Source: Yamadazyma tenuis (Eukaryota > Ascomycota > Pichiomycetes > Serinales > Debaryomycetaceae). From it: a stretch of 64,000 nt of DNA. This document shows, piece after piece, positions 46,670 to 57,600 of this stretch. The stretch spans positions 868,001 through 932,000 of the forward strand of contig NC_089466.1 in assembly GCF_029203305.1 (NCBI RefSeq), in the 5' to 3' direction. The notes beneath the pieces were generated by a model, which ran no database searches, was not told the origin of the DNA, and saw nothing but the letters and a program-made list of their open reading frames with translations. Positions within the stretch are counted from its first letter, which is position 1. Every line of letters starts with the position of its first letter. The position numbers were made by a program, and so were the translations under genes.

Positions 46670-48097
46670 ATGTCCTTTTCTGCTGAGAATTTTGAACGGA
46701 AACTCGCGTCCCTACAAGAGACCCAGGACTCGATCGTCTCGATTTCACAGTGGGTATTATTCCATCACAGGCACAGCAAAGAGATATGTGAGATCTGGAG
46801 CCAGTTCGTATTGAAACCCCATTTGAATTCTCAGAAGCGTTTATCATTATTATATCTTTGTAATGACGTGGTTCAACAGGCGAGACACAAACGGAAGCTC
46901 GAGTACATTGAAGGATTTGCCATCGTGTTACCTGGGGTTTTTGCCAGTATTTTCCATAAGTTGGATGGCCCTTTCAAACCCAAAGTTGAGAGAGTAGTCC
47001 GTGTATGGGACGAGAGACAGGTATTTTCAAAGACCCAATTGGATGCCATGAGAAAATCCCTCACCCATCCATCGTCAATAGCGACCGTATCAACACCCTC
47101 GTCGGAACGGAAGTCTTCTGATGCTATCGTCCCTGAACTTGGACTTTTGAATGATCTTTTGAAACACATGAATGAGCTAATAGACATCAGTCAGAACAAC
47201 TTGAATCAAGTGGGAATCCAATCCAAGAAGTACTTACCCAACGATCCTTCTGTATCGGAGTCATTGCCATCGCCCAAACTCTACATATCAAAACTCAACA
47301 ATTTGGAGAAGATGTGTCAAATGTCAAACCAGAACATAGATAGCATAAAAGATGAAAGACAAAAAATTTTAACGAATTTGAACAATTTGAAGAATATCAT
47401 CGAGGAAGGCTTGAAGACAGACGAATCAAAGAAACATATCATTAACTCAAAGTTGTCAACTTTGTACAAAACTCGGAATGAGCTTGTAGAGATGGTTGCG
47501 GATGAGGAAGGTGAAGGCTCTACTGAGATTGTTTCTCCTTCTTTTGACTCCAATACAGCTAAGGTTGTCAATGATGAAGGAGAGCAGATGCCTTTCTATG
47601 ACTCAAACGATAGTGACCTGGACTCGGCCCCAGCAAAGTATCAAGATACTGGAGCGTATACCACTTCTTCTGTGGCTAAAAGTGACGATGATGACAATGA
47701 TATATTGCCCACATATGAAGACGATAGCGACTCTGCTGCTGAATTGGTGCCCACTCCTAGAGCTACTCCAGACTCGGAGGTGAAACTCCCACCCCCAAAG
47801 CGGTTCAAAAAGTCGAAGTCCAAGTCGGTAGCATTTTCTGAAAATATTGAAATCAAGGAGTATGATCGTGAAAATCAAACTGAGATTATCAAGATTATTA
47901 AGAGTGACGACGACCAAACTGAATTAGACGAAGACGATGAGTACGATGGTGGATTAAGTGATGACTTCCCATCCCATCATAAAGATGCAATTGAGTTGAA
48001 ACACGAGGAGTCGGATAGAGAAGAGTCCGAATACGATCCTCAAGGCTCAGGGCTGAATGGCACATCAGTTTTAGATATATTATCAAAACTTCAATAA
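46670..48097 (+). CDS. RTT103: RNA polymerase II CTD-interacting termination factor Rtt103
   Basis: 475 residues from the ATG at 46670. The CTD-interaction domain (~1-135) opens MSFSAENFERKLASLQETQ and includes LSLLYLCNDVVQQARHK, the helix that contacts the CTD; VVRVWDERQVFS follows. The middle is coiled coil (~195-265). The C-terminal ~200 residues are Asp/Glu/Ser-rich, with a basic KRFKKSKSKSVAF island. Rtt103 binds Ser2-phosphorylated Rpb1 tails and brings the Rat1/Rai1 exonuclease for torpedo termination. Its target Rpb1 is encoded 7 kb away. Upstream in-frame Met codons are not conserved. Confidence 0.82.
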   Translation: MSFSAENFERKLASLQETQDSIVSISQWVLFHHRHSKEICEIWSQFVLKPHLNSQKRLSLLYLCNDVVQQARHKRKLEYIEGFAIVLPGVFASIFHKLDGPFKPKVERVVRVWDERQVFSKTQLDAMRKSLTHPSSIATVSTPSSERKSSDAIVPELGLLNDLLKHMNELIDISQNNLNQVGIQSKKYLPNDPSVSESLPSPKLYISKLNNLEKMCQMSNQNIDSIKDERQKILTNLNNLKNIIEEGLKTDESKKHIINSKLSTLYKTRNELVEMVADEEGEGSTEIVSPSFDSNTAKVVNDEGEQMPFYDSNDSDLDSAPAKYQDTGAYTTSSVAKSDDDDNDILPTYEDDSDSAAELVPTPRATPDSEVKLPPPKRFKKSKSKSVAFSENIEIKEYDRENQTEIIKIIKSDDDQTELDEDDEYDGGLSDDFPSHHKDAIELKHEESDREESEYDPQGSGLNGTSVLDILSKLQ

Positions 48098-48107
48098 TCT
48101 GTGTACT

Positions 48108-50498
48108 TTATTTATGTCTAAGCAAGCTAATACAAATTCTTGATGCAGGCATGAACTTTCTAAGGTTATGATACGTACGTACTTGTCTGAAGGGCTTAAA
48201 TTGGTTTAGTAAATGAATGCCTTCATTAAGTCTGCTTTGGTTTGGAACACTTCGGCTGAGATCGATGGAGAGCCTCTTTAGCATATCGTCGTTAAATTTG
48301 GGGAGCTGGGTAGTAAAATGACTGCCTGCAATGGGAGATAAATCTGCAATCGAAGTACCCGACCCCAAATACACAAGATTCTTAGCTCTTGTCATTGCAA
48401 CATATAAAAGTCGAGCCATAGAACTGGAGGTGTGTTCATCAGATGTTAGAAGGGCATCCCATGAGCCTCTTGTGTAAGGAGATGTTCCGATCACAAACAC
48501 AATAGGAAATTCAAGCCCTTTGGAAGCATGGATAGTCGATATATTCACGGTGTCTGGAGAATTGTTTAGGACCTCTTCGTTATAATTCCGAAGAAAGTGC
48601 TTTACGAATGAATCACCTGTAGCCTCAAGAACACCTTTACTTTGATAATGGCTGTAACTGGACTTTAGAGACAATTCGAATTCCTTCAAGTGTTCGTTAA
48701 GTTCCTTCGTATACGAGAGACGCAAAGCATCCAAATCTGCTTCGTTGGTTGACTTTTTGATTCCTGTGGGTGTGTTGAGATAGTCTTTGAGTACCAGATT
48801 TTCTATCATGAAAAGTAAACTTTGGAGAACCATTTCAGGGGTCTGGGAAGCATAGTTCTGAGCCAATTGTTGTCTTTGGGTGCCAATACTCTCAAGAAAG
48901 GTATTGAATCGCTTGATAATTTTTTTATGTCTGGATGTCTTGTAAACTGTTTCAATGGCAAATCCTTTACGAACATTACCAATAGAGTTGGCAATTAGAT
49001 AGTCTTCAAGAGAATCAGTCTTTAACCCTTCTTCTCGGCCCCAAGTCCGGCTTAGAGAGAAGATCTTGCTAATACGGGCTTTGCTTCCAAACTCGGTATC
49101 AAGGAACATCAAGATGCAAAGTAGGGGCAACTCACTACCTGAAGTTCTCTCGAGTGCATTCAATAGACTCAACATTATTTGCACTTTAGACTTGATCCAA
49201 GAGAGCGATGAATTTAATTTGTTAGACTTTATTCCGTAGTTATTGGCCAAAATCAGGCCAAAATCTTCGATCTCCTTATTGGATCTCGCTAGAACTGCAA
49301 AATCGGAAAGTTTGAACATACCTCCCAGCTCACAGCATAGTCTAATTATCTCTTGGATTATGAACTGATACTCTTCAGAAGGACTTTTGAATTCTTTTAT
49401 GACTGGGGGATGGCTTGATTCCTTAACCGAATGTATACTTCGTGAAAGCACATCACTCTGAGGCACACAAACTTCAACTGCACATTTTAAGACCTCGGGC
49501 GTACATCTGAAAGACTCTTTTATAACAGAATGTTTCACAGTGAATTCAGGAAACTCTGGAAAATGGTGTTCGATTACTTTCATCATCTCAGGCTTCGATC
49601 CCAAAAACTCATAGATGCTTTGATTTGGATCTCCGGCAATACAAAGATGCTTTGTGGTGTTGAGGGCATGGCCTCGTGTGGGATATTTCACCACCTTCTC
49701 TATTATCGTCATCAATCCTTGGTACATGTCCTGGAACTCATCTACCACAACCACCTTGTAGTTGAAAAGTTGTTCGATAAACTCATTCTTTGCTAGAGAA
49801 ACGTCAATCAACTTCGCCGCATTGTCGACTAAATCATGGTATCTTATTATCCCTGCTGTATCTAAGTATTCCATCAACGCATCAACATATTCATTATTCA
49901 CCTTATACTTTTTGGCAGCATCCAGAGTGGAAAGTCGTTCTCCCCGTACTTCGGCAACCATTTGATCAAATGCCTTATGAGTTAGATGGCCTCCATAGGC
50001 ATGGCCTCCTACTCGAGCGAAGGATCCCAACAATATAGATGAAGCATATTTCCAACTTAAGTCGTCTATAAGGTACCGGTTCTGTAGATGAGGAAGGTAT
50101 TGTGACGCATTTATGTCAACTATCTTGGCACAAAACAGGTGGAATGTGCTAACATTTATCATATTTGTTGTTTCAGCCCCCAAGGATTCAGTGAGAGACT
50201 CTTGAATTGACCGTACAGATTTGTTGGCCATCGAGAGTACCAATATTTCTTTGGGATTTATTTGGTGGTTGTCGATCAAATGGCTGATCCTTCTTGTAAG
50301 GGTGAACGTTTTGCCGCTTCCAGGCCCTGCCATTACTGAGAGAATGCTATTATGAGTAGCGGGATCAGTTATAATGGCATTTTGGGATATAGTTACACGT
50401 CTATCTGGTGAACTCTCGACGTCCACTGCGAATGGTATGCGTTCTGTAGTATTTCTTATTGAGTCTACATCCCCGGAAAGGCTTGTTCGGGCCTCCAT
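48108..50498 (-). CDS. HMI1: UvrD/Rep-type helicase Hmi1 (mitochondrial DNA maintenance)
   Basis: 796 residues, superfamily 1A helicase. Walker A AGPGSGKT at 57-64, motif II VVVDEFQDMY, motif III GDPNQSIYEFLG, motif V STIHASKGLEFP, motif VI LLYVAMTRAKNL. The domain order and GDxNQSIYxFLG are closest to Hmi1; Srs2 is much longer. S. cerevisiae Hmi1 is sent to mitochondria by a C-terminal signal, and this protein also ends in a basic, acid-free stretch (RQVRTYHNLRKFMPASR...LLRHK). It has an N-terminal extension of about 45 residues relative to S. cerevisiae. The stop lies 10 bp from the RTT103 stop. Confidence 0.75.
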   Translation of the reverse strand: MEARTSLSGDVDSIRNTTERIPFAVDVESSPDRRVTISQNAIITDPATHNSILSVMAGPGSGKTFTLTRRISHLIDNHQINPKEILVLSMANKSVRSIQESLTESLGAETTNMINVSTFHLFCAKIVDINASQYLPHLQNRYLIDDLSWKYASSILLGSFARVGGHAYGGHLTHKAFDQMVAEVRGERLSTLDAAKKYKVNNEYVDALMEYLDTAGIIRYHDLVDNAAKLIDVSLAKNEFIEQLFNYKVVVVDEFQDMYQGLMTIIEKVVKYPTRGHALNTTKHLCIAGDPNQSIYEFLGSKPEMMKVIEHHFPEFPEFTVKHSVIKESFRCTPEVLKCAVEVCVPQSDVLSRSIHSVKESSHPPVIKEFKSPSEEYQFIIQEIIRLCCELGGMFKLSDFAVLARSNKEIEDFGLILANNYGIKSNKLNSSLSWIKSKVQIMLSLLNALERTSGSELPLLCILMFLDTEFGSKARISKIFSLSRTWGREEGLKTDSLEDYLIANSIGNVRKGFAIETVYKTSRHKKIIKRFNTFLESIGTQRQQLAQNYASQTPEMVLQSLLFMIENLVLKDYLNTPTGIKKSTNEADLDALRLSYTKELNEHLKEFELSLKSSYSHYQSKGVLEATGDSFVKHFLRNYNEEVLNNSPDTVNISTIHASKGLEFPIVFVIGTSPYTRGSWDALLTSDEHTSSSMARLLYVAMTRAKNLVYLGSGTSIADLSPIAGSHFTTQLPKFNDDMLKRLSIDLSRSVPNQSRLNEGIHLLNQFKPFRQVRTYHNLRKFMPASRICISLLRHK

Positions 50499-50605
50499 TA
50501 GGTGGTATATGTGAATTTGTCCTAGGATGCAAATGAATCTTTATCTGTGGCAGCGCGACTCTAATGAGGTCGCAATTTGTTGATACTTTTCATTTTGATT
50601 CAGTC

Positions 50606-52618
50606 ATGGCAACTGCTTTAGACCTCTTAAAAGGGGTTTTAGGGACGTCCTCAGAACCAATTGCACAAGAAAGGGATCCTAAAACACTGGAATTAAAGAA
50701 CTTAAGTAGCTTCCTTTCCCAGAAAGAATCTGATTCGGCACTCCTTTTGGAAGTTCTTCGAGCTGAGGCCACTAACAACAATGAACAAGTACTTCCTCTG
50801 AGGATCAATAACCTTAGTGACGAGGAATTGCTCTTCCTTACAAGTAAGTTTGAAGAATTTCTGATGGAGTTTCGGACTTTCAAACAAAAACTAGTCCCCA
50901 TAGAGTTTGTACTTGAAAACTTCAATACCGAGCTCAGCCAACTATCGTCAAGTCTTGTTTCTCTCCACCAACAATCCAACCAACTTTCCCATAATCTCGA
51001 TTCACAGAAAGGCACTATCGAGAAGTTGAATCCCATTATCGTTGACCTCATAATTCCTACGGACATGGTCCAGTCCATTCTTTCTGGCAATGTAGATGCC
51101 AGCTGGATAGAGAACCTTCGGTTCATCAATGAGAAGTTGATGTTGATCAAACAACTAGAAGAAGAAAAGCTCGAGGAACGTCTCATAACCTTGTACAAAG
51201 ACTCTGAAGCATTCAAGCAGCTTAAGGAAGGTATAGACATTTTGGTGGTAAAGGCCACTGAACGGATAAGAGATTATATGATCATCCAAATCAAGCATTT
51301 AAGGTCTTCCACATCGGAATCTTCTCAAAAGATTCAACAGAATCTCTTGCTGGTGAAGGAAGCGTTCGCTTTTCTTAAGTTCCACCAACCAAAGCTTGCA
51401 GACCAGCTTCAACTAGCTTACTTTTACACTATGAGATGGTACTACGGCTCAAGATTCTCAAAATACCTTTATGCTTTACAGAAACTCAACCTACGGCATG
51501 TGGATTCCACTATGGTGCTAGGAGCTGACGGAGCTACTGGAACAGAGGACAAGTTGGGTTACATTGGTGGAGGTTTGAAGAGTTGGATATATGCTGGAGG
51601 CTCTAGTGCTAATTCTCAGTCATCTCCAACATCGTTTCAGCATAATAAAGTCACTCTTCTAGAGTATTTGGGCTCGGTAGATAAGCGTCTTGAAATCATC
51701 AACACGAACTTAGAAGACCTTCATAAGTCAGCCATGCCAGCCCAAATCGCGGAAACAACACCATTTGGCTACTGGGTTGAATTTGTATTCAACCAATGGT
51801 TTACCGCGTTACTCGACAACGTTGTGGTGGAATACCTTTTCGTGGTGGAATTCTTCTTCCAAGGAGAAGAAAAGTATCATACGGTGGAGTTTTCCAATCC
51901 AGTGACAGGAGAACCAGAGAAAAAAGATTGGTCTTTGTTGATGTTCGACAATGTCTACAAAGTTGGCAGAGAGTTTCTTAGTTGGCTAATCACACATATG
52001 CCTTCGATTTTTCTGGCTGCAAATAGAGCATCCACTACTTTAAATTCCTCCAGAATGACCCATACGTTCCAAGGAAGTTGTGATGTATACGCATTACTTC
52101 TCATGATCCGGATCATTCAAACATCACTGATCCAATTACACAACCAATTCCATATTCCAGTTCTTGAAGACCATATTAACTCGTTATTATTAATTTTGTG
52201 GCCTCAATTCACCCGAGTTATTGACTTGAACTGTGATGCAATGAAGAAAACTATAATCAGAATAGGAGGAAACAAAGGTAACCTTGCTCCATCGTCTTTA
52301 ACACAACAATTTGGACAAATGCTCCTGGGATTGTTGAAACTCAGTATCATAGATGTTGATGGTACCCGCAAGATTGAAACTTTAAGAGGAGAACCTCTTT
52401 ACACTTCTATTACAAGATTGAGAAATGACTTTGAGAATACATTAACCAAAGTAAGCAACCAGGTGAAGAACCCGACTGACAAAGAGATCTTCTTGTACAA
52501 TAACTACTTTCTAATTGTCAACATCTTGAAGAATGAAAACCAGGATACATCCAATGACTTTATTAATGAGCAGATAGACCATTTTGAAAAGCTCTGCAAA
52601 GCCTACGAGAATTCCTAA
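50606..52618 (+). CDS. VPS52: GARP tethering-complex subunit Vps52
   Basis: 670 residues from the ATG at 50606 (MATALDLLKGVLG resembles the S. cerevisiae start); an in-frame ATG at 50564 would add 14 residues. The N-terminal coiled coil includes ELSQLSSSLVSLHQQS and IVDLIIPTDMV (the (V/I)xxLIIPxxxV block of Vps52), then KATERIRDYMIIQI. The C-terminal CATCHR rods contain LILWPQFTRVIDLNCDAM. GARP tethers retrograde endosomal vesicles at the late Golgi. The promoter shared with HMI1 is only ~107 bp. S. cerevisiae Vps52 is 641 aa. Confidence 0.85.
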   Translation: MATALDLLKGVLGTSSEPIAQERDPKTLELKNLSSFLSQKESDSALLLEVLRAEATNNNEQVLPLRINNLSDEELLFLTSKFEEFLMEFRTFKQKLVPIEFVLENFNTELSQLSSSLVSLHQQSNQLSHNLDSQKGTIEKLNPIIVDLIIPTDMVQSILSGNVDASWIENLRFINEKLMLIKQLEEEKLEERLITLYKDSEAFKQLKEGIDILVVKATERIRDYMIIQIKHLRSSTSESSQKIQQNLLLVKEAFAFLKFHQPKLADQLQLAYFYTMRWYYGSRFSKYLYALQKLNLRHVDSTMVLGADGATGTEDKLGYIGGGLKSWIYAGGSSANSQSSPTSFQHNKVTLLEYLGSVDKRLEIINTNLEDLHKSAMPAQIAETTPFGYWVEFVFNQWFTALLDNVVVEYLFVVEFFFQGEEKYHTVEFSNPVTGEPEKKDWSLLMFDNVYKVGREFLSWLITHMPSIFLAANRASTTLNSSRMTHTFQGSCDVYALLLMIRIIQTSLIQLHNQFHIPVLEDHINSLLLILWPQFTRVIDLNCDAMKKTIIRIGGNKGNLAPSSLTQQFGQMLLGLLKLSIIDVDGTRKIETLRGEPLYTSITRLRNDFENTLTKVSNQVKNPTDKEIFLYNNYFLIVNILKNENQDTSNDFINEQIDHFEKLCKAYENS

Positions 52619-52635
52619 TCTAATGCACATATACT

Positions 52636-53613
52636 TCATATATCACAAATCTTGGCCAACATCCCACATAACTGTAAGTATGTAGAAACACCTTCAAGAA
52701 CACGCATATGAGTGAAGCCGATTTCCTTTATCACTTCCAATCTTTTCAGTTCATTGATATCGGGAAGCGTTTTTGCAACCTTGAAAGCCAGGGTAACGAT
52801 ATCAATTGCAGAGTATCCTTTGACCCATAAACCGTCTAGTAAATCGATGGCATTATCTATGTCTTGGCTGCTGCAGCAACTTCTAAGCATCTTTCTAATC
52901 ACTAAAGGATGAGGTTGGTCAACAATTTTGAATACGTTTACATCATTAACCATACCAAACCCTGCAACTGTGCTCTGTAAATTGTTGATGGCTTGTCTCA
53001 TATCACCTTCAGCTGTGAATATCAATGCTTGAAGACCCTCGGTGTTGAACTGAACGTTCTCAAGCTTGCACACTTCCAACAATCTCGTTAATACTTGATC
53101 ATCAGCAAGCTTATTATACCTTAGGATGGCACACCGCGATTGTAATGGTTCTATTATCTTGGAAGATTGATTACAAGCAAAGGCAAATCTGGTAGTATTG
53201 GAATAAATTTCCATTGTTCTTCTTAACGCTTGCTGAGCTCCAGGTGTCATAGAATCAGCTTCATCCAAGATGATAATCTTATGTCTGCCCGGAGGCAATT
53301 GAATTTTGGTTTGAGCAAATTGCTTGATTCTGTTACGAACAACATCAATACCTCTATCATCAGAAGCATTCAACTCTAAGGTTGCCAGTTTATATAATTC
53401 TGGTCCTAGAAGTTCGAGTGCCAAACAATGAATAGAAGTGGTCTTTCCAATCCCTGGCAATCCAGAAATAATCATATGAGGCATGTTACCATCATTGGCA
53501 ATTAACTTGAGTCTTTCAACCGTTTCCTCATTTCCAACAATGTTATCAAGCTTATGAGGTCTGTACTTTTCAACCCAGGGAAGTTCCAAGGTCAAAGGGG
53601 ACTCTTTGGTCAT
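52636..53613 (-). CDS. RFC4: Replication factor C subunit 4
   Basis: 325 residues, an AAA+ clamp-loader subunit. [19 protein letters not shown] is the RFC opening; Walker A GLPGIGKT (51-58), Walker B LDEADSM, SRC motif in [10 protein letters not shown] with the arginine finger. The closest family member is Rfc4 (S. cerevisiae 323 aa), by MPHMIISG and [14 protein letters not shown]. It loads PCNA at primer ends and takes part in checkpoint loaders (Rad24, Elg1, Ctf18 forms). An ACGCGT box lies 38 bp before the ATG. Its stop faces VPS52 at 17 bp. Confidence 0.95.
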   Translation of the reverse strand: MTKESPLTLELPWVEKYRPHKLDNIVGNEETVERLKLIANDGNMPHMIISGLPGIGKTTSIHCLALELLGPELYKLATLELNASDDRGIDVVRNRIKQFAQTKIQLPPGRHKIIILDEADSMTPGAQQALRRTMEIYSNTTRFAFACNQSSKIIEPLQSRCAILRYNKLADDQVLTRLLEVCKLENVQFNTEGLQALIFTAEGDMRQAINNLQSTVAGFGMVNDVNVFKIVDQPHPLVIRKMLRSCCSSQDIDNAIDLLDGLWVKGYSAIDIVTLAFKVAKTLPDINELKRLEVIKEIGFTHMRVLEGVSTYLQLCGMLAKICDI

Positions 53614-53650
53614 ACTAATGATTGTTCTTTAAACTAAGATCGAAAATTTT

Positions 53651-53656
53651 ACGCGT
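53651..53656. promoter_or_regulatory. MCB element ACGCGT before RFC4
   Basis: A palindromic ACGCGT, the core of the MBF (Mbp1/Swi6) site that activates DNA-replication genes at G1/S. It is the only such motif seen in this 110-bp gap between RFC4 and POP3. Confidence 0.65.
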
Positions 53657-53723
53657 TTTATTTTTCAGCAGGCTAGTCGTAACACATTAATTAAAATCTT
53701 TAAGTAGAGTCTAATAAATTTAA

Positions 53724-54482
53724 TTATTTTTGAGGCTTCTTTTTCGAGGAGCTGCCAACAGGTGCCGATGTGGAAATGAGTTTGATCAATGGAGACTTGA
53801 AATTACCCCTTTTCTTCAAAATCGGCTCCAAAAAGGGAATTTGCACCTCTGGGACACTATTATACAAGTCAAAAAACCCTTCAACTCCAGGAGCGTTGCC
53901 TGTAACTGACAATATTGAAAGGTCATTTATCCCTGATGCCTGTGAAAGTCTATCAATGGCCCCTTTGGGAAGCTGAATAAGTTTTATCGTATGATGGGAA
54001 TTTCGAAGAGCCGTATAGGTCAACACTGGAAAGTGCTGAGTCAATATGCTGGGGATGATATCATACCTGCAAACAAATACGTATCGTATTTGTTTGTCTG
54101 CATCGGGGTGCTTTGTATTGGCTTGACGTTCCAATGCTTCGGTGGTAGGATTGAATCCAAATGTAAACCCATCCAAAAACTTGGGCATTGGTGCACCTTT
54201 TGCGGTTATATTCTTATGATATTGTCCAACTGGTGTTAGTAACACCTCAAGTGACTCAACAACATGAGATCCCAATTCAGGTTCGATAAATGGCCATTGT
54301 ATTTGAGTAAACGGATTATCAAGCACCGGTTTGAATACTTGTTTTTTCCTCTTTTCTCGTTCTTTCAAGGAGTTCCCGGTTGGTTTGGTCACCTTCTTAC
54401 CATTCGAGTTTCCAGTCTTCGACTCTGACGATGACAGATCGGGAGGATTCGGTGCTTGGGTCCGTTTAGACTTAGATGACAT
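53724..54482 (-). CDS. POP3: RNase P / RNase MRP subunit Pop3
   Basis: 252 residues. The diagnostic segment KKQVFKPVLDNPFTQIQWP (~46-64) is nearly the same as the start of Pop3 in S. cerevisiae. Later YVFVCRYDIIPSILTQHFPVL and TIKLIQLPKGAIDRLSQ align with the L7Ae-like core, and the end SSSKKKPQK is basic. A Ser/Lys-rich N-terminal tail of ~45 residues makes it longer than the S. cerevisiae protein (195). It is needed for tRNA 5' maturation and rRNA processing. Confidence 0.85.
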   Translation of the reverse strand: MSSKSKRTQAPNPPDLSSSESKTGNSNGKKVTKPTGNSLKEREKRKKQVFKPVLDNPFTQIQWPFIEPELGSHVVESLEVLLTPVGQYHKNITAKGAPMPKFLDGFTFGFNPTTEALERQANTKHPDADKQIRYVFVCRYDIIPSILTQHFPVLTYTALRNSHHTIKLIQLPKGAIDRLSQASGINDLSILSVTGNAPGVEGFFDLYNSVPEVQIPFLEPILKKRGNFKSPLIKLISTSAPVGSSSKKKPQK

Positions 54483-54648
54483 TTAGTTTCCGTTGAAAAA
54501 TCTTTCGCATCTCTTACTGCTGCAAAAGCTGCTGCGAAAAGCTACGGGAGAGACCAACAGTCGAAACGTATCTTTTATTGAACCTTACTTGGATCTGGAC
54601 TAAACAAATTTACAAAGCATACAACGGCAAACTCAAGCATCACGCACT

Positions 54649-57600
54649 CTATTCTTCTTCATCTTCCTTCTTAGCAGCACTTGGAGAGTAGGTTGGGCTT
54701 CCAGGTGAGTATGATGGGGATGTTGGTGAGTAAGAAGGTGAGGTAGGAGAATAGGATGGGGATGTTGGTGAGTAGGAAGGTGAAGTAGGAGAATAAGAAG
54801 GACTCGTAGGCGAGTACGACGGACTGGTTGGTGAGTACGATGGACTCGTTGGTGAGTACGATGGACTTGTTGGTGAGTACGATGGACTTGTTGGTGAGTA
54901 CGATGGACTCGTTGGTGAGTAAGAAGGACTCGTTGGTGAGTATGATGGACTCGTAGGCGAATAAGAAGGACTGGTTGGAGAATAAGAAGGACTCGTAGGC
55001 GAATAAGAAGGACTTGTTGGTGAGTACGATGGACTCGTTGGTGAGTACGATGGACTTGTTGGTGAGTACGATGGACTCGTTGGTGAGTAAGAAGGACTCG
55101 TTGGTGAGTAAGATGGCGAAGTAGGAGAGTATGAAGGACTCGTTGGCGAGTACGAAGGTGATGTTGGAGGATACGATGGACTCGTTGGACCTCCTCCATA
55201 ACCTGGACTCGTGAGACCTGCACCACCATAGCCTGGACTGGTAGCACCATACGAGAATGGTGATGTTGGAGATGGGGAGGTAACTCCACCATAAGACGTC
55301 AAACCTCCAGAACCTTCATTAACTTGGGCAGTATGGATTGGGGAAAATCCAGCAGCACCTTCGTCAAATCCTTGAATCTTATCATCTTCCATACTATAAT
55401 CCTTGTATGGAGTAGCACCACCTTCAAAGTCTTCGAGGCCTCCATTGGCATCAGCACCTTTCAACATCTTGTCATCAATCATGACATCAAAAGCACCGGT
55501 TCCTAATGGGGCCATTTGACCCAACATAACGTTCTCAGAAATACCTCTACAGTCATCCAATTCAGCAGCCGAAGCAGCTTCAAGTAAGATTTCGACAGTC
55601 TCCTCGAAAGAACAACGCATTAAGGCCCCTGTATCATTTCTGTTTATACCATGACGAGTGATGGCCATCAAGTGACCACGAGAAGTCATGACATCCACCA
55701 ATAAAGCCATATGACGGTAGTTCACATACGAACCATCAAAAGCAATAACGTTCAAGATTTCCTTATACAAGGCCGACCTGGTAGCTTCAATTCCCAACAC
55801 GGAAAGAATCTCAATAAAGTTGTTGGAGTAAGTCCGGGAAGAGTCAACACCTGGAATGCTCATGACATCAGCCAAGTTAACACCATCGGTCTCCAAAACC
55901 CATTCTTGACCTTGTTGGAATTCTCCGGCATCATCCACATAGTTGACCTTATGTTGCATCATGAACACCCTAATGATACCCGGAATACCTCTCAAAGAAA
56001 TCGATTCTAACATATGACTTTCAATTCTCTTCAATATTTGATCTTCCTCGGTGTCTTCATCATCCAAAGACTTGGGGTCTCTCACAACTCTACATCTGAT
56101 GATCAACTTGTCAGCCGTATCGTCAGACCAGATGACAAACAAATCTTCACCAAAGTTTTGAGAAATCTTCTCAGCAACTTGAGACATAGTCAATTGTTTA
56201 TCCAACATCTTTGCTCTATCCAATTCAAGACGAAGAAGCCACGGTGATTGTTTTTCAATAGATTCTTCAACCTTTTCATCGGGAATAGCAAAGTAAGCTT
56301 CCACAGTATCATAATCTTCTTCAATAACCGTACTTCTTGGATCAGGGTCGTAGAAAATTTCGGTGGCAGAAGTAACATTCTTCAACGTAGTATGTTCAAT
56401 CGCAGACTGAACAACCTTGGCCTTTTCAATATCTTCAGCTATATCTTGTTGTAAGTAAACAGTAAGAGCCGGAGTCTTTATGTTCTTGGCAACGTTCAAA
56501 ATTTCCTTAAGACGAGGAACACCCAATGTCACATTCTTCGATGACACACCGGCATAATGGAAAGTGTTCAATGTCATCTGAGTGGCAGGTTCACCAATAG
56601 ATTGTGCAGCAATAACACCAACCATTTCACCGGGATGAACTGCAGATTTTTGAAACTGGTTTTCAATTTCACCCATAACCCATTCAAACGAAACCTTGTT
56701 CAATTTGAACTCTTCGATAATACGACGCGAGGCAAGTCTAGAACGAACTAAACATTGGAACAATAAAGTGGCATTTTCTTGAGCTTCCTTGGCGAGAACA
56801 GAGTCACCTCTAACAACAAGAAGATTGTTACAAAGTTCCCGAACTCCCAAAATAATTTCATCTAACTTCAAGTCAGAAACCTTTTGTCTTCCAGAATGGA
56901 AAATCTGTTGAGCATTTTGGATAATACGACGCAAGTTCACAGGAAGTGGCCAACTAGAATCACCTGTTGGGAAACACACTTCACGTAAGTATTGACGGTC
57001 ACTCTTCAATTGAACAAATTCTTCATCAACAAGTCTTTGTAACTCAACATCACCTTTGATCTCCTTGGCTGATTCGATAGCAAGATCATCCTTAAGAAGA
57101 TCGATCTTATATCTCTTTTCGAAAGCAATGTCGCCACCTGGAATAGTGTCAACAGATTGCTTTTCAACTTGTGTACCGTCCATACCATCTTCACCGTAAA
57201 TGAATTGAATGATATCACCTAAAGAGTTTCTGGTAGTACCATCATAGTGCACCATAATATCTTCCAATGCCTTGACTAAACGACGTTGGATATAACCGGT
57301 TTCGGCGGTCTTCACGGCGGTATCGATCAACCCTTCTCTACCAGCCATAGCGTGGAAGAAGAATTCTTGAGGGGTTAAACCTCTCAAATACGAGTTTTCC
57401 ACAAACCCTTTAGATTCAGGTGAATAATCATCCTTGGTGAAATGTGGTAACGTTCTATCAGCAAAACCGAAAGGAATACGTTTACCTTCAACAATTTGTT
57501 GACCAACACAAGCAGACATTTGAGAAATGTTGATAAAGGAACCCTTAGAACCGGAGGTCACCATTTGTTTGACGTTATTTAAATCTTTCAAACTCATTTC

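Noticed and set aside
50590..51258. 222-codon antisense ORF opposite VPS52
   Set aside because: Entirely inside a well-supported gene, Ser-rich, without any recognisable domain.
54633..55292. 219-codon ORF in another frame of the RPB1 CTD
   Set aside because: A His/Arg/Val/Leu repeat produced by the 21-bp heptad repeat read out of frame.
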